Source: an uncultured Collinsella sp. (lineage in GTDB: Bacteria; Actinomycetota; Coriobacteriia; Coriobacteriales; Coriobacteriaceae). Taken from it: a stretch of DNA of 29,588 bases. A program made the position numbers and the translations under genes. Of this stretch, positions 7,841 to 17,625 are shown one piece after another. The stretch is from the NCBI GenBank assembly GCA_900550965.1, contig URUC01000013.1, forward strand, positions 1-29,588, in the 5' to 3' direction. Within the stretch, counting starts at the first letter, position 1. Each line of letters begins with the position of its first letter. The notes beneath the pieces are model-generated. The model was not told where the DNA came from. It worked only from the letters and a program-made list of their open reading frames with translations, and made no database searches.

Positions 7841-7963
7841 CAGGATCTGAGGGCTAACCTTCGCGGACACTCCGCAGGACGAAAGAACCCCCGCCGCACG
7901 CAGTGCGCAGCGGGGGTTCTTTCATGTCCGAGGACGTCCGCGAAGGTTAGCCCTCAGATCCTG
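7841..7963. repeat. 28-bp perfect inverted repeat surrounding the nifJ terminator
   Basis: 7841-7868 and 7936-7963 are perfect 28-bp inverted repeats (left arm begins CAGGATCTGAGGGCTAACC). They enclose a strong terminator hairpin, making one very long nested palindrome 12 bases from the nifJ stop. A direct repeat TCCGAGGACGT is also present at about 7823 and 7927. Confidence 0.85.
7881..7923 (-). terminator. Intrinsic terminator downstream of nifJ
   Basis: A 14-bp perfect stem, GAAAGAACCCCCGC (7881-7894) with GCGGGGGTTCTTTC (7910-7923), forms a strong G/C hairpin with its own A/T tails. Being symmetric it can terminate transcription from either side. Confidence 0.85.
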
Positions 7964-7974
7964 CGGTGGGAGAC

Positions 7975-11514
<3,540 letters not shown>

Positions 11515-11546
11515 ATACCCCTCTCCTCTCATATAGGTATACAGGC

Positions 11547-11562
11547 CCCGGCGATCGCCGGG
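11547..11562. promoter_or_regulatory. 16-bp palindrome in the nifJ leader
   Basis: CCCGGCGATCGCCGGG is a perfect 16-bp palindrome about 33 bases upstream of the nifJ start. It could be an operator or a short RNA hairpin next to the ribosome site. No function can be assigned. Confidence 0.4.
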
Positions 11563-11872
11563 ATGTTGGCGTGATGGGATTTACGCTGTTGCTTCCAATC
11601 ATCTGGCAGGCAGGCTCAGCAGCAGGTACATGGCGTGGAGAGAAGACATGCCGAGGCGAGGGGCAGCTGATGCGCCCTACAGGCCCGACCGCCCGTCTTG
11701 CACATGACCGAGCGCCGCAAAGGCCGCATGCCGGATGCTCCCGGGCACGCCCCGGCGATGGGAAGCGCCCGCAACGGAAATCCGCATGCGGGTTTATTGT
11801 ACCCCGCCGTCAAGTGTAATTTCGGCAAATATAGGCGGGCGGTAAAGGTTTACCTCGGGTGACTGCCGGGAG
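11563..11872. promoter_or_regulatory. Long nifJ upstream region with candidate -10
   Basis: No credible gene lies in this stretch. On the minus strand GGGGTACAATAAA places a -10-like TACAAT at 11796-11801, with TTGACG too close upstream to be its -35. If used, the nifJ leader would be about 280 bases. A 10-bp palindrome CCGCATGCGG lies just downstream of it (about 11782-11791). Confidence 0.3.
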
Positions 11873-11901
11873 CAAAATGATCCCTTGGGGACGGAGGGAC
11901 C
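11873..11901 (-). terminator. Probable terminator of the kinase/FHA operon
   Basis: Past the FHA gene stop, GGTCCCT (11895-11901) pairs with AGGGATC (11879-11885, one G-T pair), and ATTTTGC follows on the minus strand. A short but plausible intrinsic terminator. Confidence 0.45.
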
Positions 11902-11916
11902 ATTTGGCGGGACTGG

Positions 11917-12855
11917 CTAGAGGGCACCGAAGAGGATGGCGTAGGTAGTGGATTCGCCGAGCTTGAGCTCGTCGCCGGGATTGAGTGGGGCGGAACGGCC
12001 GGGCTCGACCTGAATGCAGACGCGCGTGGCCCCGTTTACCACCACGGTTCCGTTGGTAGACGACAAGTCCTCGACGTGCCAGATATTTTGAGCATCGCAC
12101 CAGATATGGGCATGGCGGGCCGAGACATCGTCGCCGACGTCGGTAATATCGCCCTCACCAGTGGCCAGCGCGCCAATCTCAACACCCTGCTCGCTCGGCT
12201 GAATCCAACGCGGGGCGCTCACGACAAAACTGTTTTGCACGCGCAGCAAGCCCAAGGGATGCGCCGGGGCGGGTTCGCGCTCGCCCGCGGTCATCGACAT
12301 GCCAAGCGAACGCGGCGTGGAGGTGCCTCCGCCACAGGTCGCGTGCGCGTAGTCGATGGCATAGTTCACCGAGGACCGCACATCCGCCGAACAACCGACG
12401 GCGACAAACAGCACCAGCACGGCCTCGGCGCGCTCGGCGGGCATGAGTTCCGCCGCCTGGGACAGGCGATCGAGCGCGTTGCGATAGAGATTCGTGTCCT
12501 GGTGGCACTCTTCGAGCGCGCGTACCATCGGTTCACCTGCAGGGCCGCACACCATATTGATCACAGCCGTGGAGTCCATGGGATTGCGCTGGCGCAGGGC
12601 CAGCTGCGACATAATACGCGCAGCCGAGGTACCGTATTCGGCAAAGTAGCGCTGCTGAAGCGTGCCGACCGGCGCGCGAACGATAAAGCGGGAAACCCAA
12701 GAGCGATCGGCGGCTCGGCTCTGCGGGCTGCGGCCGTCGGCGAGCGGACGGGACGAAAGCACCAAGCCGCACAGCTCGATATGGCTCAAATGCGCCGCGC
12801 GCTTAAAGATGTCAAACATGGCCCCGCATGGGGTGAGCTCAACTTGAGGTGCCAT
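11917..12855 (-). CDS. FHA-domain protein of a kinase operon
   Basis: The 312-residue protein has a C-terminal forkhead-associated domain (about 222-300), with SARHAHI (245-251) and LSSTNGT (264-270), motifs that bind phosphothreonine. The usual Arg of the first strand (IGR) is Ala here (EIGALATG), so phosphopeptide affinity may be altered. The N-terminal 200 residues, with several Cys and a helical middle (about 95-175), match no family I recognise. No signal peptide or membrane helix: cytoplasmic. Its ATG lies 3 bases after the kinase stop, and its AAGGAGG site overlaps the kinase 3-prime end, so the two are cotranslated. Most likely it is a substrate or adaptor of the upstream kinase. Confidence 0.87.
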   Translation of the reverse strand: MAPQVELTPCGAMFDIFKRAAHLSHIELCGLVLSSRPLADGRSPQSRAADRSWVSRFIVRAPVGTLQQRYFAEYGTSAARIMSQLALRQRNPMDSTAVINMVCGPAGEPMVRALEECHQDTNLYRNALDRLSQAAELMPAERAEAVLVLFVAVGCSADVRSSVNYAIDYAHATCGGGTSTPRSLGMSMTAGEREPAPAHPLGLLRVQNSFVVSAPRWIQPSEQGVEIGALATGEGDITDVGDDVSARHAHIWCDAQNIWHVEDLSSTNGTVVVNGATRVCIQVEPGRSAPLNPGDELKLGESTTYAILFGAL

Positions 12856-12858
12856 GAC

Positions 12859-14703
12859 CTAGGCCTCCTTGGTCGTAGAAATAGAATCGGACGATACTTC
12901 GACAGGTCCGCCAAAAGTACGGGCAGCTGCGGCTCCACCGGCAAGCGGAGTCGCCATCTGGACTTTTGTGCGTCGCGGTGCCGAAACGGGAAGTTCAAAG
13001 GCAAAGCCCATCGCAAGCAAAAACCACGTAAGCGTATAGGTTGCAACCAGAGCGGCAACAAGGCCGCCCATCACGGCGCGTTGGGAAAATACGCTACATG
13101 CAGCCACAACCAGCACCGGAACCTCGCAGGCAGAAAGCGCAAGCACACCCTGCAGGAAGCCCGAGCGCCGATTGCGCGCAAGTGCCCCCGCGACAACGCC
13201 GGCTATGCCTGGCAGCGCCAACGCCAGTGCGGCAATAATACCCGGTATCGACCCAGACCACACGAGCGATCCCAAAGTCGCCGTCACGCGAGCGCCCGAC
13301 GCCAGCAGCGCGGCCGAAACCACGACCACAGCCCAAACCACGCCACAGACGACCGCCGCGCCGACCATCAGCGCGCGACGAACCGCGCGGCCAGACGCAT
13401 CCATGGGGCACGGCGTGAGCGGCTCGCCGCGGAGCGAACGACCGACATTTTGCGCATAGTGGTCACAAAACGCCGAGAGCGCCGCCTCGACCGCCGCCGG
13501 CTCGGGACGATCTTTTTGATGGCTGGACAGACAGGCCATCACCACGTCGAACAGCTGGGCATCGACAAACGCCAGCGCATCGCGTAGCTCCTCGGAATCC
13601 GGCTCAAGCCCCAGCTGCTGGGCCTGCTCGGCCGCGGCGAGCGCCACATCGGGCTCACGACGAAGCAGCTGAGTCAAATCGCAACCGGGCGCATGGGCAC
13701 CAATGGGATAGTCGGGCCGCGTGTCCATCTTGAGACGGTAGGGGCTGGCGATGTCGCGCGTCTTTTTGCGCGAACCCGAGGTGCCCGAAGCGCTCGGCGC
13801 GGCTTCGTATGGCGCGACGCCGGCAATGAGCTCGTAAACCGTGCTTGCCGCGGCATAGACGTCGATCGCCGGCGACATACGCAAAGCGCGCAGGTCGGGA
13901 ATATCGTCGGTGAGCATCTCGGGCGGGGCGTAGGCAACCGTCGCGCGACGCAGCGTGGCATAGCGCTCCGTAAACGACGCCTTGCCGCCGGTACCGGCCA
14001 CGGCCGACGCAGGCTCAAGCGCCAGCGACGAGCCAAAGTCGATCAGGCACAGGTCAAAGGTGCCCTCGGCAAGCTGCCGGTCAAGCGGTAGACGCGCCGT
14101 ACGCACCATAATATTAGCGGGCGAGATATCGCGATGGACAAAGCCCTCGCCCACCAGGCTCATACGGCAGAGCAGATCGAACAGGTCGCGACCCAGACGC
14201 GCCGCCACAAGCGGCGACAGGCGTCCGGCATCATCCACGGCAAGTCGCGAACGCAAGCGGGCAAGCGTCTCGCCCTCGACCCATTCCATGACAATTGCAG
14301 GCACACCGTCGACCTCGCCCCAGCCATAGAGACGGGGAAAGCCCTTAAGGCCCGAAAGGGCGCGATGGCATTCATATTCCTCGCGAAATGCCGCTTTGAA
14401 CTTGGCGACCAGCGCCTCATGGGCGGCATCGTCGTCAAACTCATCGCGCGTCGGCAAGATGAGCTGTTTGAGTGCTACGGCCTCGCCTTGGGCGTTGACG
14501 GCACGCGTCACGCGGCCGATACCGCCACGGCGCATGGTGGCATCGTCGGCAAACAGCATCGTAAAACGACGCAGATAGGCAGGCAGTTCGTCCTGACCGA
14601 GCGCAATGGCCGGCTCAAACCCGTCGACACGCGCCAGGCGCAAGCCGACCATGGGATCGCGACCGAGCGATTGTGGTGTGGTGGATGCAAGATCGGTCAT
14701 CAT
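12859..14703 (-). CDS. Membrane Ser/Thr protein kinase
   Basis: The 614-residue protein carries a Hanks-type kinase domain: glycine loop RRGGIGRVTRAV (58-69), ATP lysine K79 in VALKQL, catalytic loop HRDISPANIMV (190-200), DFG (222-224) and an APPEM activation-segment end (259-263). All key catalytic residues are present. Inserts around 300-345 break the C-lobe. Residues 443-570 hold about four membrane helices, followed by a short polar Ser/Thr-rich tail, so the kinase domain faces the cytoplasm; no PASTA or other external sensor domain is seen. Its ATG overlaps the upstream stop codon as ATGA and its own stop is 3 bases from the FHA gene, so the three genes form one operon. It should phosphorylate protein Ser/Thr, plausibly the FHA partner. 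Confidence 0.92.
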   Translation of the reverse strand: MMTDLASTTPQSLGRDPMVGLRLARVDGFEPAIALGQDELPAYLRRFTMLFADDATMRRGGIGRVTRAVNAQGEAVALKQLILPTRDEFDDDAAHEALVAKFKAAFREEYECHRALSGLKGFPRLYGWGEVDGVPAIVMEWVEGETLARLRSRLAVDDAGRLSPLVAARLGRDLFDLLCRMSLVGEGFVHRDISPANIMVRTARLPLDRQLAEGTFDLCLIDFGSSLALEPASAVAGTGGKASFTERYATLRRATVAYAPPEMLTDDIPDLRALRMSPAIDVYAAASTVYELIAGVAPYEAAPSASGTSGSRKKTRDIASPYRLKMDTRPDYPIGAHAPGCDLTQLLRREPDVALAAAEQAQQLGLEPDSEELRDALAFVDAQLFDVVMACLSSHQKDRPEPAAVEAALSAFCDHYAQNVGRSLRGEPLTPCPMDASGRAVRRALMVGAAVVCGVVWAVVVVSAALLASGARVTATLGSLVWSGSIPGIIAALALALPGIAGVVAGALARNRRSGFLQGVLALSACEVPVLVVAACSVFSQRAVMGGLVAALVATYTLTWFLLAMGFAFELPVSAPRRTKVQMATPLAGGAAAARTFGGPVEVSSDSISTTKEA

Positions 14704-15605
14704 AGGGCAAGCGCCGCCACGTTATTGTTGAAGTTACCGAGCGCGACGTCATCATCGCCGTAATGGCCGACCCATTGACATAGGTTGGTGTAACAGCCCC
14801 ACAGATTGGCATACTGCTGATACCACTTTGACCGGGGCGAGAATGTCTGACGACCAAACTCGGCTCGAATGACAAACATCTCCCCGACCAGGCTGTCGCA
14901 CGGCCTGGGATCTCCCGTAGAGTTATAGGTCGAAACCACGTCATTGGCGCGAGAAACATAGCCGTCGAGCATGTTGTACTTGGTTACAAGCCAACTGTGA
15001 ATGCTCTCTTCCTCAGCAGCGGAAAGGCCACCGGAGTTTGCATCGTTGTCAGTGTTGCCGCCCGTCGAGCCGCCGTTTCCAGACCCTCCGGCAGAGGAAC
15101 CCGACCCAGAGCCGCCGCCCGAACTCGACGAATCCGAGCCGGAGCCAGAAGTATCCGAGCTACCGGGCTTTCCGGACTGCTGGGCGTCCTGCTCCTTCTG
15201 CTGCTCGACCTTATTCACCGTTGCCGCCACGCTATTGTTGGACAACCGATCGATGATCTTGGTGTTGGTGAGCACGATGGTTTTGCCATTGGCAAGCGTG
15301 ACTTCGTTGTCCGGGGCCTCGGCGCCGTCCGCGTCGCCGGTGCCAAACACAATATGCGCGACCACACTTGCCCAAGCATATCCAGTCGTGGTCCCCAGGT
15401 CACTTTTGACCTCATGCCCCACGCGCGGTTCGCGTGCGGCATGTGCCTGCATCATGGACGGCACGGTCATGCCATAGGCAGAAACGCCAGCTATGACCAG
15501 CACCAGCGAGCAAGACAGCAGTGCGTACGCCCGCGGCGCCAAGCCCAGTCGGCGTCGCATGCGCACCGCGGCGCCGCGCTTTGTCTGAGTGCCACCGGGC
15601 CGCAT
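14700..15605 (-). CDS. Single-pass surface protein with Gly/Ser linker, kinase-operon leader gene
   Basis: The 301-residue protein has a basic N-terminus, one hydrophobic helix (27-47), an external-looking segment (48-140), a Ser/Gly/Asn-rich flexible linker (143-194) and a C-terminal domain (195-301) rich in aromatic residues with three Cys (PCDSL, WGCYTNLCQW). No known domain is recognised. The ATG at 15605 follows GGAGGAG at a 5-base gap; in-frame ATGs upstream lack such a site. The gene overlaps the kinase start by four bases (ATGA). Inference: the linker lets the C-terminal domain stand off the membrane, and it may be the external sensor that the kinase itself lacks, or an exported target. 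Confidence 0.78.
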   Translation of the reverse strand: MRPGGTQTKRGAAVRMRRRLGLAPRAYALLSCSLVLVIAGVSAYGMTVPSMMQAHAAREPRVGHEVKSDLGTTTGYAWASVVAHIVFGTGDADGAEAPDNEVTLANGKTIVLTNTKIIDRLSNNSVAATVNKVEQQKEQDAQQSGKPGSSDTSGSGSDSSSSGGGSGSGSSAGGSGNGGSTGGNTDNDANSGGLSAAEEESIHSWLVTKYNMLDGYVSRANDVVSTYNSTGDPRPCDSLVGEMFVIRAEFGRQTFSPRSKWYQQYANLWGCYTNLCQWVGHYGDDDVALGNFNNNVAALAL

Positions 15606-15627
15606 GCGTTCTCCTCCAACAAAAACA

Positions 15628-15645
15628 CGCCGCTCGGGAGCGGCG
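15628..15645 (-). terminator. Terminator-like hairpin directly before the surface-protein gene
   Basis: CGCCGCT and AGCGGCG (15628-15634 and 15639-15645) form a 7-bp stem with a 4-base loop, followed on the minus strand by TGTTTTTG. It ends only a few bases before the GGAGGAG ribosome site, so it may be a transcription attenuator rather than the end of the recR transcript. Confidence 0.5.
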
Positions 15646-15667
15646 CATTCATTCGAATCCATATTTG

Positions 15668-15676
15668 AGTGTATCA
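15668..15676 (-). promoter_or_regulatory. Extended -10 promoter candidate for the kinase operon
   Basis: The minus strand reads TGATACACT, a TG-N-TACACT extended -10 that would start RNA near 15661, giving a leader of about 55 bases containing the hairpin at 15628-15645. The nearest -35 candidate, TTGCGC, is 19 bases away, so the assignment rests on the extended -10. Confidence 0.35.
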
Positions 15677-15783
15677 GCGAACCCAAAAGGTTGCGCAACG
15701 AATGGGCAAATTAAGGATGCGAGTGGAAGCATCCATGCGATAAGCGGATACAAAGCATCTTTGTTGCACAACAAACTTACAGT

Positions 15784-15813
15784 CGCACGGGGAAATTATG
15801 GCTACCCCGTGCG
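15784..15813 (-). terminator. Hairpin downstream of recR
   Basis: CGCACGGGG and CCCCGTGCG form a perfect 9-bp stem with a 12-base loop about 40 bases past the recR stop. There is no T-run directly after it, so termination may be inefficient or factor-assisted. Confidence 0.45.
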
Positions 15814-15850
15814 TCGCGATGAAGACATACGGCAGGAGCAGGCTCGCCAC

Positions 15851-16447
15851 CTAAATCGTGCGACGGGCCTCGATGGCGCGCCCAAGCGTAAGCTCGTCGG
15901 CATACTCCAGGTCGCCGCCCACGGGAAGGCCGCTCGCCAGACGCGATACCTCAACGCCCAGCGGCTTGATAGTGCGGGCCAGGTAGCTCGCCGTGGTCTC
16001 GCCCTCGATATTGGGGTTGGTGGCGATGATGACCTCGTGGATGTCCTCGTGGCCCAAGCGTGCCAGCAGCTCACGAATGTGCAACTGCTCGGGACCAATC
16101 TTGTCCATGGGACTGATCACGCCGCCCAATACGTGGTAGAGACCGTGGTAGCTGCCCGTGCGCTCAATCGCCTGGACATCGCGCGGCTCGCCCACCACGC
16201 AAATGCGAGTGGTATCGCGCATCGAATCCTGGCAGATGGAGCACTCGTCGGCCGTGGCGTAGTTAAAGCAGCGGCTGCAAAAGTGAACCTCCTGCTTAAC
16301 CTCCAGGATAGCCTCGGCCAGGCGGCGCGCCTCCTCGGCATCGGCCTCGAGCAGGTAATAGGCGATGCGCTGGGCCGACTTGGGACCAATGCCCGGCAGA
16401 CGGCCCAGCTCATCGAGCAATTTTTGCAGACTATGGTTGACACTCAT
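15851..16447 (-). CDS. recR: Recombination mediator protein RecR
   Basis: RecR acts with RecF/RecO to load RecA at single-stranded gaps during DNA repair. The 198-residue length is standard. Visible in order: a helix-hairpin-helix LGRLPGIGPKSAQRIAYYLL (14-33), a four-Cys zinc motif CSRC...CSIC (C57, C60, C69, C72), a TOPRIM domain beginning RICVVGEPRDVQAIER (81-96) and the C-terminal Walker-B-like ATNPNIEGETTA plus GLPVGGDLEYADE. The start is the MSVNHSLQ methionine at 16447; the 29 upstream in-frame codons overlap ybaB and are not RecR-like. It follows ybaB by 13 bases, so the two are cotranscribed. The ribosome site is weak, suggesting coupling to ybaB translation. Confidence 0.96.
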   Translation of the reverse strand: MSVNHSLQKLLDELGRLPGIGPKSAQRIAYYLLEADAEEARRLAEAILEVKQEVHFCSRCFNYATADECSICQDSMRDTTRICVVGEPRDVQAIERTGSYHGLYHVLGGVISPMDKIGPEQLHIRELLARLGHEDIHEVIIATNPNIEGETTASYLARTIKPLGVEVSRLASGLPVGGDLEYADELTLGRAIEARRTI

Positions 16448-16460
16448 ATATATGCGTGTC

Positions 16461-16781
16461 TTAGAACGGCATGCCCGGGATGTTGAGGCCGCCGGTGATG
16501 GCGCCCATCTGCTTGTTGGCGAGCTCGTTGACACCGCGGACGGCCTCGTTGACGGCAGCCATGATCATGTCCTGCAGCATATCGACGTCCTCGGGATCGA
16601 GGGCATCGGGGTCGATGGTGAGGTTGACGAGCTCCATCTCGCCGTTAACGGTCACCTTGACCATGCCGCCGCCGGCAGAGGCGTCGACGGTCTGGGACTT
16701 AAGGTTTTCCTGCGCGGCGGCAAGCTGCTCCTGCATCTTGCGAGCCTGCTTCATCATTTGCTGCATGTTCATACCGGCCAT
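16461..16781 (-). CDS. ybaB: YbaB/EbfC nucleoid-associated protein
   Basis: The 106-residue protein fits the YbaB/EbfC family of small dimeric DNA-binding proteins. It starts MAGMNMQQMMKQARKMQEQL, the usual Met/Gln-rich helix, and contains GGGMVKVTVNGEMELVNLTIDP and the family-typical DPEDVDMLQDMIMAAVNEA. AAAGGAG lies 5 bases before the ATG. Placement directly upstream of recR is the conserved dnaX-ybaB-recR arrangement, although here dnaX is separated by an opposing gene. Cytoplasmic, binds DNA. Confidence 0.94.
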   Translation of the reverse strand: MAGMNMQQMMKQARKMQEQLAAAQENLKSQTVDASAGGGMVKVTVNGEMELVNLTIDPDALDPEDVDMLQDMIMAAVNEAVRGVNELANKQMGAITGGLNIPGMPF

Positions 16782-16942
16782 GATGGCTCCTTTACGTGCG
16801 GCCGCGCGACAAGCTGCAAGGGCAGCCGGAGCGCGACGGGACTTTCAAACTCAAAAATCGTACCACGGCGCGGGGCAAGCAAGCGGGGCGGACACGCTAC
16901 CTCAGTCGATATACATGTCCTTGAGCGTGACGCACGCCCAAG
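16782..16942 (-). promoter_or_regulatory. ybaB-recR upstream region
   Basis: No gene is seen. On the minus strand GGTACGATTTTTGAG at about 16850-16865 gives a TACGAT -10 candidate, without a clear -35. Because the gene upstream is on the other strand, ybaB-recR must have a promoter in this region. Confidence 0.3.
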
Positions 16943-16978
16943 ATTATGCAAGGTCGAATTATGCAAGGTTGCATAATT
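16943..16978. promoter_or_regulatory. 22-bp palindrome plus direct half-site, likely operator
   Basis: AATTATGCAA (16957-16966) and TTGCATAATT (16969-16978) are perfect inverted arms around GG, and a further copy ATTATGCAAGGT lies just upstream at 16943-16954. This is the pattern of a dimeric regulator site with an extra half-site, between ybaB (-) and the small membrane-protein gene (+). Confidence 0.55.
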
Positions 16979-17089
16979 ATCTCAAGCTACATCTAGCAGA
17001 GCTGGAACCAGGCAGTTTATGCGTAGGGCTACAAGGCTACATGGCAAAATGCCGAGCCGCTGCTCGAGGCGGCACGCATGGCGGCTGGG

Positions 17090-17095
17090 TATAAT
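17090..17095 (+). promoter_or_regulatory. -10 candidate for the 17131 gene
   Basis: A perfect TATAAT lies 36 bases upstream of the GTG start of the small membrane-protein gene. No good -35 is visible at 16-18 bases upstream; the site may need the operator region at 16943-16978. Confidence 0.4.
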
Positions 17096-17130
17096 TTGAT
17101 TGTCATAGATGACGATTTGGAGGTGCCCTC

Positions 17131-17604
17131 GTGAATGTCCCAGCCGTACTCCAAAACATCCGCTCAAAACACCCCGTTGCATATGTGGTTCTCTATCTCT
17201 TTGTCGTCTGGGTATTACTGGTTATCATCACCCATGCCATAGCTTTTGGAGCAGAACTACTGATAGCCAGCTCGGACCAGCCCGTCGTCAAATGGGAGAC
17301 GACCGATGAATGCACCGACGGAACCCGAACCATTTACTACAACAGCCCGTCCCTCTACCAAGAGTTCAAGGTCAAGATAAAGGACTCCAAGATTGTCGAT
17401 GCCGAACTGGGCTCTTTATTTACAATCGGAGCAACCGTCAACGCCGAGCAAGTCGAGTACACGGACAGCCATGCGACGTATCGTATCGACCTCAGCATCC
17501 TAGGCCGACCGTCACGCGCCTGTCTGCTCGAATGCGATATACGCGGCACCACGTTGCACATGTCCGAAATACAGATGCGCCCGGGCAAGGGGTTCTCTTC
17601 TTGA
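17131..17604 (+). CDS. Small membrane-anchored hypothetical protein
   Basis: The 157-residue protein has a short basic N-terminus (to about 14), one hydrophobic helix (AYVVLYLFVVWVLLVIITHAIAF region, about 17-40) and a C-terminal domain of about 110 residues rich in beta-forming residues with three Cys (DECTDG, ACLLECD). No family is recognised. It starts at GTG 17131, seven bases after GGAGG; the next ATG lacks such a site. Base use is less G/C-rich than in dnaX and ybaB. It lies on the opposite strand between dnaX and ybaB and ends 21 bases from the dnaX stop, so it interrupts a normally continuous operon. Confidence 0.72.
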   Translation: MNVPAVLQNIRSKHPVAYVVLYLFVVWVLLVIITHAIAFGAELLIASSDQPVVKWETTDECTDGTRTIYYNSPSLYQEFKVKIKDSKIVDAELGSLFTIGATVNAEQVEYTDSHATYRIDLSILGRPSRACLLECDIRGTTLHMSEIQMRPGKGFSS

Positions 17605-17625
17605 GCAGTATACCCGCCTGCGCAG

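Noticed and set aside
11571..11819. 82-codon plus-strand frame in the nifJ upstream region
   Set aside because: No ribosome site, Arg/Gly/Pro-rich shadow-like composition and no recognisable feature.
12076..13587. 503-codon plus-strand frame opposite the FHA and kinase genes
   Set aside because: Arg/His/Ala-rich antisense shadow spanning two real genes; no ribosome site or recognisable domain.
16782..17130. tRNA or signal-recognition-particle RNA near dnaX/recR
   Set aside because: These RNAs often sit near dnaX, but no cloverleaf or GGAAGCAGCC-type SRP motif was found here or in the dnaX upstream gap.
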